From positions 76,726,719-76,790,718 of the forward strand of contig NC_071668.1 of assembly GCF_028554725.1 (NCBI RefSeq): DNA of 64,000 nt. Direction: 5' to 3'. Below, one piece after another: positions 46,590 to 57,344 of the stretch (the first letter of the stretch is position 1; the number at the start of each line of letters is the position of its first letter). Under the pieces are notes generated by a model, which saw only the letters and a list, made by a program, of their open reading frames with translations, ran no database searches and had not been told where the DNA came from. Made by a program: the position numbers and the translations under genes. Origin of the DNA: Zeugodacus cucurbitae (lineage: Eukaryota > Arthropoda > Insecta > Diptera > Tephritidae).

Positions 46590-49500
46590 TAAAGTATACG
46601 AGTACAGGATATGAAAAATATTGTTAACATCAAAAAAATAAGCTTAACAATTTTTCCCAAAGAAATCTGATATGTATGTTCAATGATACAATGCTAAGAT
46701 TAAGTGCCTGTGTGTCAAGGACTTTCTCTTTGAAATTTTTTACGGTCTATTTTAGAAAATGCCTTCATTCAGAAATATTCATCGGATTTTGTCTTTGTTA
46801 CTTTAATTTCTCATAGAATGCATTTACTTTTGCCATAAGTATATGTCTATGTGTATTTTTAGCTAAATTTTTCCACTTAAATTCATTACTCACATCAATA
46901 TTAACTTCTCATTCAAGTTGCGGCGTGTGTTTATCATCTCTCAACACTCATATTCTTACTCACCTTCATTCTTTCAATCGTCTTCTTATTACTTTTCAAT
47001 TGTTGTTGCTGTTGTCAGTGTCTTGTTTACAATTTATCAACAAATGCTCAAACACAGCGCTCTGCAAATGTCCTTCTTAAATGTTTCATTAATACCGCCA
47101 TTGTTGTTATTTTATTACATTGCTGCCATAGAAAAATAAACAACTCAGCCATGCATTTTAAGCATTTTATAATAGATATTCTAAAGAAAGTAAAATATAC
47201 ACTCTCTCTATTCACGTATGTTGCTAAGCTTGCGTGTGTGAATATTTATTTTTATTTTTTATAAGTATTAGCATAAACAAAGGCGCATGCAAGCATGTTG
47301 CCCGTAAATACCTGCTGCAAGCGTTTCAATTTTGTTGTTATTATTTCGCTCAAACCATACTCCGTTAGTAACCAACTTAATTTCGACTATGTTGCCTTAG
47401 TTTTCGCTTTCTACGTGTGCTTAATGCCACCACCACCAGCGCCTACGTGTGGCACTTGTTGGCTTCGCTTTCATTGTTAAGCTCTTGTTTTTCAAGGAGA
47501 TAGGAAGAAACAAAGCTTGCCCACAAGCTACCACAATGTGCTCGTATTGTTGTTGTTGCATTACTTGTTTAGTATGGCAACGCTTAAAAATAGTTTAATA
47601 ACAACACAACGCCTGTAGGTATGCAACACGAGTAAATTTAAAGCCGCTTTGTGGTGAAAGGCAGCTGTTGCGCCAAAGCGGGGTGGGCGAGATTCAACTC
47701 GGCTGCTTTGTTGAGTGTTGTTGGCCAACATATTCACTTGTGAAATCGCCTTACAAACACAACACGGCGACACAGCGACAGCTGTTCGTTATGTGCCTTG
47801 AGAGCACTTGCGTTGTTATTGTAACCAGCTGTTGTGACCGACACTACATAAACGCTCAATTAGATATCTATATTAGTGCACATTGAGCACATTAATTGGC
47901 CAATTAAAATTTATTCCTTTTAAAATTCGCACTTAAATATTCTTATGTCTTTAACCCAAATTAAATTGCCATTAAACCTGTTGTAACAGAACACTTTGGC
48001 CACCACTCCACCCGTGCGCGGTAATAAATCTGGCAGGCGAGCGCAATCAACGATTCGACACGTCCGGCGTAGGATTCGTTCCTGCTTTGCGCGGCCAATA
48101 TTTGAATGTTACGTATACGACATGGCAAGCCAACGCACCCGTCCGCACCGCAGCAATGCAGCCAGCAGCTTTAGTGGCTTGTTAGCTTATTATTCAGCAA
48201 CCAAAAGTCAACATCTGCAGCAAAAGCAATGCTCAGCTTTATAGTCTTCCCCGCTGCTCACCCTTTACCCCCGTGCCGTCACCCTCGGCACTTGGCTTTC
48301 CTTTGCGGTTTTTGTTGGCTCGTCTTTCCCTTGTGTGCGCCGCCGTTAAGGCTTGGCCGCGCGATTCGCCTTTAGTCTCGCCATTTCGTTTACTCATTTT
48401 AAATGCGTAGTCACGTTTTATTGCTGCCGGCATATTGTTGCCTCCGCCTGCTGCCGCCGTCACGTACCACCGAGGCAGTGGCAAAGTGAAAATGCTGTAA
48501 CGCTCGTACACAGTTGGGCACCTGGTGGCGTCTGCTGCTCGCCACATCAACAGCAAAGTAGTTGAATTTGGCTTAAATTGCCGTTGGCCGGCAGCGCGGC
48601 GCAAAGGAGCCATGCCTTGCTTGCATTTTGTTCGGTCATACTTTTGACGTTTGTGTGTGCGTGTGTGTGTGTGCGTTGCTCCAGCTGCTAATATTTATAT
48701 GTTTGCATATATTTACTATTCATTTTTCATAACGATTGCGGTTTGCAGTTCGCCTGTCTGTTGATTTTTTAGCCATCGACACACATACACTTACACTCAC
48801 TCGCAAATTTCTCATTTCGCTGCACATTTGCATTTCGTGCGCTTTGTTGTTGTAAAACTATTACGTTGTTGGATGAAATGTGTAAATATGAATGCGAAAT
48901 AGAGACGCCAGATACCTTCAGGGGATAGCTGGTCCAATGCCAATATCAGCTGAGTGAATGAAATTTCAGGATTTTACTTTAAGAAATTCAATGGCGATTG
49001 TGGCAAGACTTCAAGTTGTATCAAAGTTATAGCTCGAAAATCAGTTTTTACTTTTCGCGTAAAGATTTAAGGTATCCCGAAGTAACTCTAATATATATTT
49101 TTTAAATAAGTTTCAGTCACTACTTGTATAGCAAGACATGGGGCTCTCAACTCATCTCTCTCATCTAATTTGTATCAAGCATCATGGTGCAAGTTCTTAA
49201 AAGTATCCTTAGGAGACTTCGAATTCTCTAGCAAACAGTGCAAAGTACCTCTTCAAGTCAAATTTGTTAAAAATGTTTAGGTTAGGCTTTGACAGATTCT
49301 TAGTTAGTCTTAGTTTGCCATATCTATCTCAAGAGGACTCTAGATAATCCTTACCGAAAAGTTATCTAGGTTGTGTGAAAGTATCTCCCCTCGTTTCTTT
49401 AATTCCTTATGGATCTCCGTATAATACAATGATAGTGTTCAAAGAAGTTACTGAAATGGAAATAACGACCTTTCCAAAGTCTTCTTGACACCTACCTAGG

Positions 49501-50100
49501 TTTACTAATAATGCAGCTAATAAGTGATTACTAGATATTTAAAATATTAGCTACAGCCTCACATCTTCACAATCTTAGTTGAATATCAATAATATATTAT
49601 AGTAAAAATAAATTTATTTCAATCATGAGCTTCGATTCGTAATGCTCCATATTACGTCAGCTGCCATAATAATCATATTCATAATAAATTAAAATATATT
49701 AATATAGATCCACTCCGTTGAAAATGACCAGTCCGCACACATTGAAAGCTAGCGGCCCACTACCACTACAAGCACACGATTCATCCCTTTATAGCGCCCG
49801 CTGCCGAAGCTTGCTTGTTGTTGCAACATGTTCGAGTTCGATTGTGTTGCGCTGATTGGCAGTGGATGGGGGGTGAAGTTGTGGTGTGGACTCACACTTT
49901 CACTTGAGAGTAAAATTAACTGCAATATATTAAAAGAGAGAGTCGAAAGAAAATAACGGCAATGATGATTTGAGTATGTTAACGGCTAATTTATCAGGCG
50001 CATACAAAGAAAGTGACAATAAAACTTCAATAAAATAATTAAATTAAAAAAAAATATTATTAAATCCAAATGGATTAATTTTAAGAGAAAAATGATTGTT
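46590..50100. other. Non-coding DNA; GC-richer block at 47990-48660
   Basis: The block at 47990-48660 is clearly richer in G+C and open on both strands (82 codons plus, 124 codons minus). It has no identifiable domain, signal peptide or splice sites. (TG)n follows at 48651-48675. The rest is AT-rich and featureless. Confidence 0.5.
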
Positions 50101-50101
50101 T

Positions 50102-50935
50102 TAAGGTAGTATTCTGGTGTAGAAATAAAAAAAAACCAATTTTTCGAATTCAATTATTTAAGAATCTAAAGAGTCTACAAGTAGATTTTTTTAAATTTAA
50201 AATTTTTTGGGATTTTCTGACGCGACAGCTGAACTGTTTCGATGAGAATTTATCGAACAAAAGATGTTTTTTCCCGAAAATATCTTTTTAAGGGGACTGC
50301 CCCATTATCGGTTTCAAAAAATCTTTTTTTATGTAATTCGAACATATGTATAACTAATGTTCCTTTAAAATTTCAAGTGAAAATTTCAAAAACTCTTGAA
50401 GATATAGCTGATTTATTGCATATACGCAAGGGCCACCTCGCAGGTACCTAGCTCTCATTAGTGCCCCTGTCCTTTCATGGTTCCCCTGCGGCATATTTTG
50501 TTATTTTGTGACTATCTCGCTGAAACATTTGCTTCTAGTCCCCCCTACTTACCGAAATAAAGAGTAGGAAAGAGAATTCACAGCTATGTGAGATATAAGA
50601 ACGTTGGTAGGTTTATACCCAAGAATTTGCTTCTCAAAACTTTATACACCTTTTTCTCGAAACAGTGTTTTTAGAACTGGCGCATAAGGTTACTACGACA
50701 AATCAAATCGGTGAAGATCTTTACTTTTCAACTTGATTTGTGGCTGAAAAAAAGTCGATTTTCAAAAAAACATTCAAAGGTCCGCCATTTTGTTAATTTT
50801 TGTGCGATATTAATAATCCTAGTTCAGACCAGAGCCAAACATGTACTCTTTTAAACACCGTTGGAATTTTCAGTTTCAGATGGTCCAGTGAGCGGAATAG
50901 AAGTGCTTTTGTTTGATCACAAAAAACAACAACAA
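50102..50935. mobile_element. Candidate piggyBac-like MITE (one end recognised)
   Basis: Begins TTAAGGTAGTATTCTGGTGTA. The interior style is like the 16.7-kb element, including a TTTCTCGAAACAGTG segment near 50650 that is inverted at about 17188. I could not find the matching right end, so the boundary is a guess set by the mariner MITE that follows. Confidence 0.4.
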
Positions 50936-50938
50936 AAA

Positions 50939-51225
50939 AATCTACAACTTTGCTTCCGTCGTTTAAATCGTTTTATATCGATCTTGGACATTTGTGTCAA
51001 CATTAACCCAACAAAATATTTGTAGAGATCTGTTTGCACCCCAAACTTATTCTCAACTGAAAATGTCACTTTTTGAGCCGAATTCTCGACGTGTGCGGGA
51101 AATTTTGCTTTTCTTTTTTAATTCCAAGAAAAATGCGGCTGAGGCTCATCGAAACATGTAACCGTGTTTATAAAAAAAAAACTTAAAAACTTACAAAAAA
51201 ACGGCGGCAGAAAAGTTTGTAGACC
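50939..51225 (+). mobile_element. Mariner-derived MITE, copy 2
   Basis: Left end TCTACAACTTTGCTTCCGTC; right end, inverted, GGTCTACAAACTTTTCTGCC. The plus strand keeps the leader and about 30 N-terminal codons (NSRRVREILLFFF.., then NAAEAHR). It is then joined to an A-rich 3' end. The layout is the same as at 8616-8937, with the parent mariner at 30727. Confidence 0.8.
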
Positions 51226-51730
51226 TAGACTTTTCTTTTTTAAGTCTTCAAATAAATGTATGCAAAGTTACAACCCTAATAATAATTTATGTTCATTTAC
51301 CAGCACATTGAAAATCATCAAAATTTTATATCGAGAATGCGAGGTTCCCTTAATAATGATACTTACAATTTCTCAAGTTTTACTGGATCGATTTGCCTAA
51401 AATTCTGGAATATTCTCTAAAAAAAACTAAAACTAACCTCAACTACAAGTTTTGCTTTTCAATTTCATTATTTTTCAAAAATTCGACAATTAAAACAAAA
51501 AGGTACAAAAAATTATTTTTTTATTATATTTCAGGAACTCATCATTTTGTGAAAAAAAAGATTCCAATTTTTCCGTAGTTCCAATAATGGCGACATTAGT
51601 CTAGATTAATAATCTTACTATTCTGTTTTTCATATTACTATGTGGGTTAGAATCATGAGTATGGTCACGTGGTAATTTTTGGAAACCCTCGACTAAAATT
51701 TTGAATTTTCAACTTTTTTAATTTTTTATA
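51226..51730. other. Non-coding AT-rich DNA
   Basis: No gene supported. Confidence 0.5.
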
Positions 51731-52733
51731 TTTATACTTTCGCAAAGAAGTTGATAAAAAAGATAGTATTATAGTTTTGTTCACATAACGGTTGTTTGTA
51801 ACACCCAAAACTAAACGAGTTAGATATAGGGTTATATATACCAAAGTGATCAGGGCGACGAGGCGAGTCAAAATCCGATTGTCTGTCCGTCCGTCCGTCT
51901 GTACAAGCTCTAACTTGAGTAAAAATTAAGATATCTTGATGAACATTTGGCACACTTGTTTCTTGGCACCATAGGTAGGTTGCTTTCGAAGATGAGCAAA
52001 ATCGGACCACTGCCACGCCCACAAAATGGCGAAAACCGAAAACACATAAAGTGCCATAACTAAGACGTAAATAAAGCTATGGAAATAAAATTTGGAACAA
52101 AGGTTCGCACTATGAAGGGCATATTTGGATGTATTCTTTTTGGAGTAGTGGGGTGACCCCGCCCCCTACTAAGTTTTTTGTACATATCTCGTAAACTACT
52201 AAAGCTATCTCAACGAAACTTTCAGGAGTCGTTTTTTCAGGCATTTTCTTATATAGTCCAAAAATGGTGAGTGTGACTCCGTCCAATGAAACTTGATTTG
52301 TAATATTTTCCTTACATCCCAATGATATGTTGAGAAAATAGGCCAAATCGGTTCACAACCACGCCTACTTCCTATATACCAAAACTTTGTAGTCGACCTG
52401 AATCGTGTACTTTACAATATATAAAGTAAGCACTAGTGAAGATATCGGAACAGAACTTTGAATAAATACTGCATTTATAGTGTGGTAGCCCCTTTATAAA
52501 AATCGCCGAAATCGGACTATAGGTTTTCAAGGCCCCATATATCGAACATGAGGACCTCGGTGCTTCTAACCTAATATTAGGGTTTCCAACTTTCAATGGA
52601 CTTTATACCACATACTATATATGACGAATATGTGGGTTAAATTTTATATTATATAATATAAATAAAATTAAATAAATAAATTGCGAGAGTATAAAATGTT
52701 CGGTCACAACCGAACTTAGCCCTTCCGTACTTG
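51731..52733 (+). repeat. Long dispersed repeat, copy 3
   Basis: Starts TTTATACTTTCGCAA and contains a GTCTGTCCGTCCGTCCGTCT stretch. It ends TTGCGAGAGTATAAAATG, then the hairpin TTCGGTCACAACCGAA and CTTAGCCCTTCCGTACTTG. The 14-bp GCGAGAGTATAA motif near the right end is the inverse of the left end. A hairpin close to the 3' end is reminiscent of Helitrons, but no CTRR end is clear. Confidence 0.8.
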
Positions 52734-54955
52734 TTTTATTTTTATTTTTTTTTATGTATTCTTGTTAGTTATAATAAAAGAGAAAAATATGGATTGCTTG
52801 TACTTGTACTTTACGACGCTTCAAAAATTACTTGAACTCGCATGGATATGCCTCTACACCTCCATGAGCAAAATAAATATAATATATTTTAAGCCGCAAT
52901 TCTGAAAAAGCTCTCTGTTATAGTAACTTTAATGAAAAATTTAGAACGTGAATATATATATGTTTCGCTTTTATTTTTCTATACTTTTATGATATTTTAG
53001 TTTTATTGTTATAAATATTATTATTTTATTATTGCATCATAATTTCATTTTTCCTTTAAATTTCATTATTGACTCGCATGCATAGTACATGTCAGTTGTT
53101 TAAAAAGCTCAATTTTCTCTAGGCAAATATTGACCGAATTCTTGCCGGCACAGTTTGCGCGCACAAAAGTATGCTATGCAAAGCAAAGTTGTCATTGCTG
53201 ATATTGATGATGCAAATGCAAATAGCAAGTAGGTAAATACAAATACAATAAACAATATTTTACAAGCAGACATTATGCTTAGCACGTCTCGATTGAACGC
53301 ACGTCTCTGCTTACATATAACGAAATATTCTAAATGACCAGCTTGTGCATTTACCAACACACACACACACACACAACTATTGTGTGCAATTGTGTGCAGT
53401 ACAGCTTGTCTTGTTTGCCTTAACTAAAATGCAGAATATTTTCGGCATGCAGGACATGCCGATTTGCTTGTATGCCTTTTGATTTTTCGAGTATTTTAAA
53501 CATTTATGTAGCATACTTTGAGGCGCACAAACTGTTATTGTTGCTATTGCATAGCAAATATATAAGCAGCTATGACATTTTGAACGAAAACAGAAAGCCT
53601 GCCACAAGCATGTAATGCCAATAAAAATAAAATCTCGAAAATACACTTGCAGCTGGCAATAAATGCAATGCACAGCAGACAATATTTGTTATAAGAACTC
53701 AATAGATAGTGCAAGCATTGCACTAAACTATGTGTATTTAAATGCAGTGGACCACTGCTTGAGTGTGTGTGTGTGCAAATCGTGTCTTAGTTGCTGTACA
53801 TGCATGTTGTACAAGCTGGTAGCATATTTTTAGGCATTTTCAACTTAACTGTCTGGAATTTGCATAAATGTCTAACGTACAAAACAAATATGGACATGTG
53901 TTCTCACACACATACATACATGGGTACTCATGCTCATGCACATACAATTGCATGTATTTACTCACTTGTTGACGTGCTGATAGCCAATGAAATTTTAAGT
54001 GAATTAATTTTGTCATTTCTCCTCAAGCAACATAACTTTCTTACTTTCTCTGGATTTTCGTTAAAGCAAAAGGCTTTACACTTCACCACACGCATAATAT
54101 TTGCCTTTAATCCCATGCATGCCCACACACCCAGACACATATATATCCACACTCATACATATAATATATTTCCACACAAATACCACTAAACACGACTTGC
54201 CTGCTGCCGTGTACTGTGTGGCCGGCTATGTCTCACTGCATTGAAAATCAACTTCATGCACTCATACAATATTCAATAGTTTATTCATAAGACAAACACT
54301 GAATTGTACTCGAGGCTATTTGAGTCCTTTGTGGCATTTTGCGTAATTAAATTTCAAGCCAATGAATTATAATTTCAATCAAAATCCTTTACGGATTTCC
54401 TACTCACTGTATATTGTAATTACAAAGTTGAAAGTCGGTTGGCTTGTTTGCCTGCCGAGAATGCTTGTTTGCATGGAAATTAAAGCGAAAGTGTGTTGAT
54501 ATCGATATTCTTACTATTTTACTCGCTTAAAATTTGTGAAAAATCTGAGAACATATTTGCTTTTGATTTATATTTTATAATTTGCTGTTGTTGCCTATAA
54601 AGAATTTTGCGCAATTTAGTAGGAATTTAAAATGAATTTTTTGATATTAAATTTATAATTCTTACTTTCATTTATGTGTTGTATGTGTGGCTAGAAAAAA
54701 ACAAAATTTAATTGCAAAAAATGCATTGAAATAAGTAACGAAATTTCAGGTTTATTTTTTTGTTTTAGTTTCTTCTAGTCTTTTTATAGAAATATACTCA
54801 CGTGTCTGCCAGTCTTAGTTTTATGTCGTGGCAGCGATGAAGTCCAGATAATCATAATTAAAAACTTTCTGACAAGAAGAAGAGACACGAGTTGAGTTAG
54901 ATTTCGACCGTTGAACTACCACCTGGCTTGGGATCGCTCCAATGATTCTCAAAAA
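52734..54955. other. Probable intron DNA
   Basis: (CA)n at 53357-53374 and CA-rich tracts at 53905-53945 and 54120-54165. Frames without motifs. No gene supported. Confidence 0.5.
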
Positions 54956-54959
54956 AATA

Positions 54960-55580
54960 ACACCGGTCAACACGATTTTTGGGTCTGACATCTACTTGTT
55001 AAATTCTAGTTTCTCCTAAGACAAAAATAAGGAAAAAAAATTTTTTCCGGTTAAAGTTTGCTTTCGTAGAAATTAGAGCAATTTTTCGATTTTTAAGCAG
55101 AAATTACTGATTTTTATATTTTTTCTACAATTTCACTATAGATTATTTTGATTACTGACTTTTAGGTTAAAATAGGTTTCATAGATTAGATTAGATTGTT
55201 GATAAAGCAAATTTTTTACTTCTAACTTTAATAAATTCATCGCAAATAAAAACAGATCAGAATCAACATCATTTTTACACTGACTTGATGCCATTTTTTT
55301 ACTGAGTAATACACTAATATTGTTGTTACAGCTATAATAAACAGGTTAACATTCACTACTGTGCCTCTTACAAATAATAATACTGTTTACTTTCGGGTTA
55401 ATCGAAGTGCTGCCATCTTTGATTTATGAAATAAATTAAAATATACTTATCGATGTAGATCAGCCCAAAGCAAACTTAAAGAACTAAAGATTAATATTTA
55501 AGTGTTTTTCAATGTCTACAATCAGAATCCAAGCATGAGGACAGAAACCCCAAAAAAAAATATTTTTTGTTGACCGGTGT
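54960..55580. mobile_element. 621-bp element with perfect 13-bp terminal inverted repeats
   Basis: ACACCGGTCAACA at 54960-54972 and TGTTGACCGGTGT at 55568-55580. The interior is AT-rich with no coding frame, so this is a non-autonomous DNA transposon (MITE). A target duplication is not evident, so the superfamily is undetermined. Confidence 0.75.
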
Positions 55581-55995
55581 AATCAATTAAAATCAGATCT
55601 TTAATTGAAGTAAAATTCATGACCTGCTTGTAAATAAGATAGTATAGTGAAGAGAAATAGCAGTATCTTGGAGTTTCGTCTATATGCAGACTAGTGTATA
55701 GTGAAAATGAATGTGATTAGAAAGTTCGGGAAGAAATAAATTATAATCAAAGAATATTTTGAGAATCCATGCTTAAAGGATAATAACAAATGTTTTTTTT
55801 TTTACCTGGTTTTCGTGGGCATTGTCCGAAGAGACCCATGTCACCTTGTGACAGACCTTATGCGGAAACAATAAACTTCCCGATAACCAATTCGGTCTCA
55901 TCACATGCTTCGATAAGTAGGTCTCCATTATCATTTACCACAGGAAATGTTTGTTAATTAGTTTCCACTTCATGAGTGACTTCGTTGTGTTCTTA
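55581..55995. other. Non-coding DNA
   Basis: No gene supported. Confidence 0.5.
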
Positions 55996-55996
55996 T

Positions 55997-56712
55997 AAAG
56001 GGTGATCCATTTCGAGGTTCCCTACTTTTTTTTAAAGAAACGCGCCATCTGAGATGATGGTCCATCCGCTCCGAGACCAACTTTCGATGACTCGTTCGAG
56101 CATTTCGACTGTTAACTGGAGAAATGACATGTGTGTTGCTTTGCTCCAAGGTCTGAATCGAAGCGGTACTGTCCGCATAGACTTTAGACTTTACATATTC
56201 CCACAGGAAAAAATCTAACGGTGTGATATCACACGATAAGGCCAATCGACCGGCCCAAAACGTGAAAATAGCTGCTCACCGAAGTGTTCTCTAAATAAAT
56301 CCATTGATTGATGTGATGTGTGGGTAGTGACGCCGTCTTGTTAAAACCAAATGTCGTCGAGATCACGAGCTTAAATTTCAGGCATCAAATAGTCGGTAGT
56401 CATGGCGCGATAACGGTAACCATTGACGGTTACGTTCTCACCGGCATCCTCGCAGACTTCACTGCATGCTGGGCGTGTTCTATTCGGTCGAATATGCTGG
56501 GTCTCAAGATGGGTGATGGAGTTGCGAATAGTACGTTCAGTACGTCGATTATGTTGACCATAAGTTGAGCGAAGAGCGCGAAATACATTCTTTACAGAAC
56601 ATGAATTTCGAATAAAGAATTTGAATAAAGTAAGTTTTTCCGTTGAAAAATGCTAAATAATACTGAACAAAAATGACATGACAGCTTGACTAGCCTCATG
56701 CGTGATCCGTTA
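55997..56712 (-). pseudogene. DD41D mariner, minus strand, internally deleted
   Basis: The 3' end (left) starts AAAGGGTGATCCATTTCGAGG, a terminal repeat related to that of the 26.46-kb element. On the minus strand, the N-terminal part (Arg-Thr-rich, near HNRR) is joined by deletion to GENVTVNGYRYR. The first catalytic Asp region is therefore lost. The third motif, SCDITPLDFFLW, is intact near 56230; later frames are shifted. The 5' end (right) retains only GGATCACGCATGAGG at about 56712. It is most similar to the split copy at 1-717. Confidence 0.85.
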
Positions 56713-56940
56713 AAAATGGCTATTGACAAAGTACCTTTACTTGGATCAGCCGCTATAAGAGAAATCCAATGCCGTCACGGCATAAATCGTTGGGATTTCT
56801 AAGGGAAGGAATAATGTGCCGTCAGGAAGTTTTTTATTCGAAACCACTCTGCCTGTATTCGCATAATCCGATTGTGTCGATGTTGCATTTTTTTTTTAAT
56901 TTTCCAAGAACTATGAGGGAGAGCAATGATAATTTTCAAT

Positions 56941-57045
56941 AAAACGTGAGTTTGTACCTCCAAAACCGAAGTGGATTCCGTAGTAGTGAGGGAGTTCGTA
57001 TGGCACATGGAAACATATGTTCCATTGGGTTCGAACTCACGTTTT
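56941..57045. repeat. Small foldback, 18-bp imperfect inverted repeat
   Basis: AAAACGTGAGTTTGTACC at 56941-56958 and its near-inverse GGTTCGAACTCACGTTTT at 57028-57045, two mismatches. It lies directly upstream of the LINE end. It could be a short transposon remnant or an RNA hairpin. Confidence 0.65.
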
Positions 57046-57049
57046 TTAG

Positions 57050-57340
57050 AAAGAAAAAGTCCAGCGAATAAAAAGACTGCGGCTACGCTGGCTGGGTCAT
57101 GTTGTTCGAATGGACGAAAGTGCACCAGCTCTGAAAGTTTTCGATGCAGTACCCGCTGGTGGAAACCGAGGACGAGGGAATTCTCCACTCCGAAGGAAGG
57201 ACCAGGTGGAGAAGGATCTGTCTTCACTTGGTATCACCAATTGGCGCCAAACTGCCAAAAGGAGAGATGCGTGGTGCGCTGCTGTGGACTCGGCTATAAC
57301 CGCTTAAGGGTTTTCTACGCCAGTCAAGAAGAAGAGAAAA
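57050..57340 (+). mobile_element. LINE 3' end (RLRWLGH region)
   Basis: One plus-strand frame reads RLRWLGHVVRMDESAPALKV, an Arg/Gly-rich linker, then VEKDLSSLG, NWRQTAKRRDAWC and a stop at 57305. The tail is CCAGTCAAGAAGAAGAGAAAA, an AAG-rich 3' end. It matches the insertion at 131-624. The upstream ORF is missing (5' truncation). Confidence 0.85.
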
Positions 57341-57344
57341 AGAG

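Noticed and set aside
48239..48613. 124-codon minus-strand frame
   Set aside because: GC-rich DNA has few stops; no recognisable domain and no splice sites to make a gene model.
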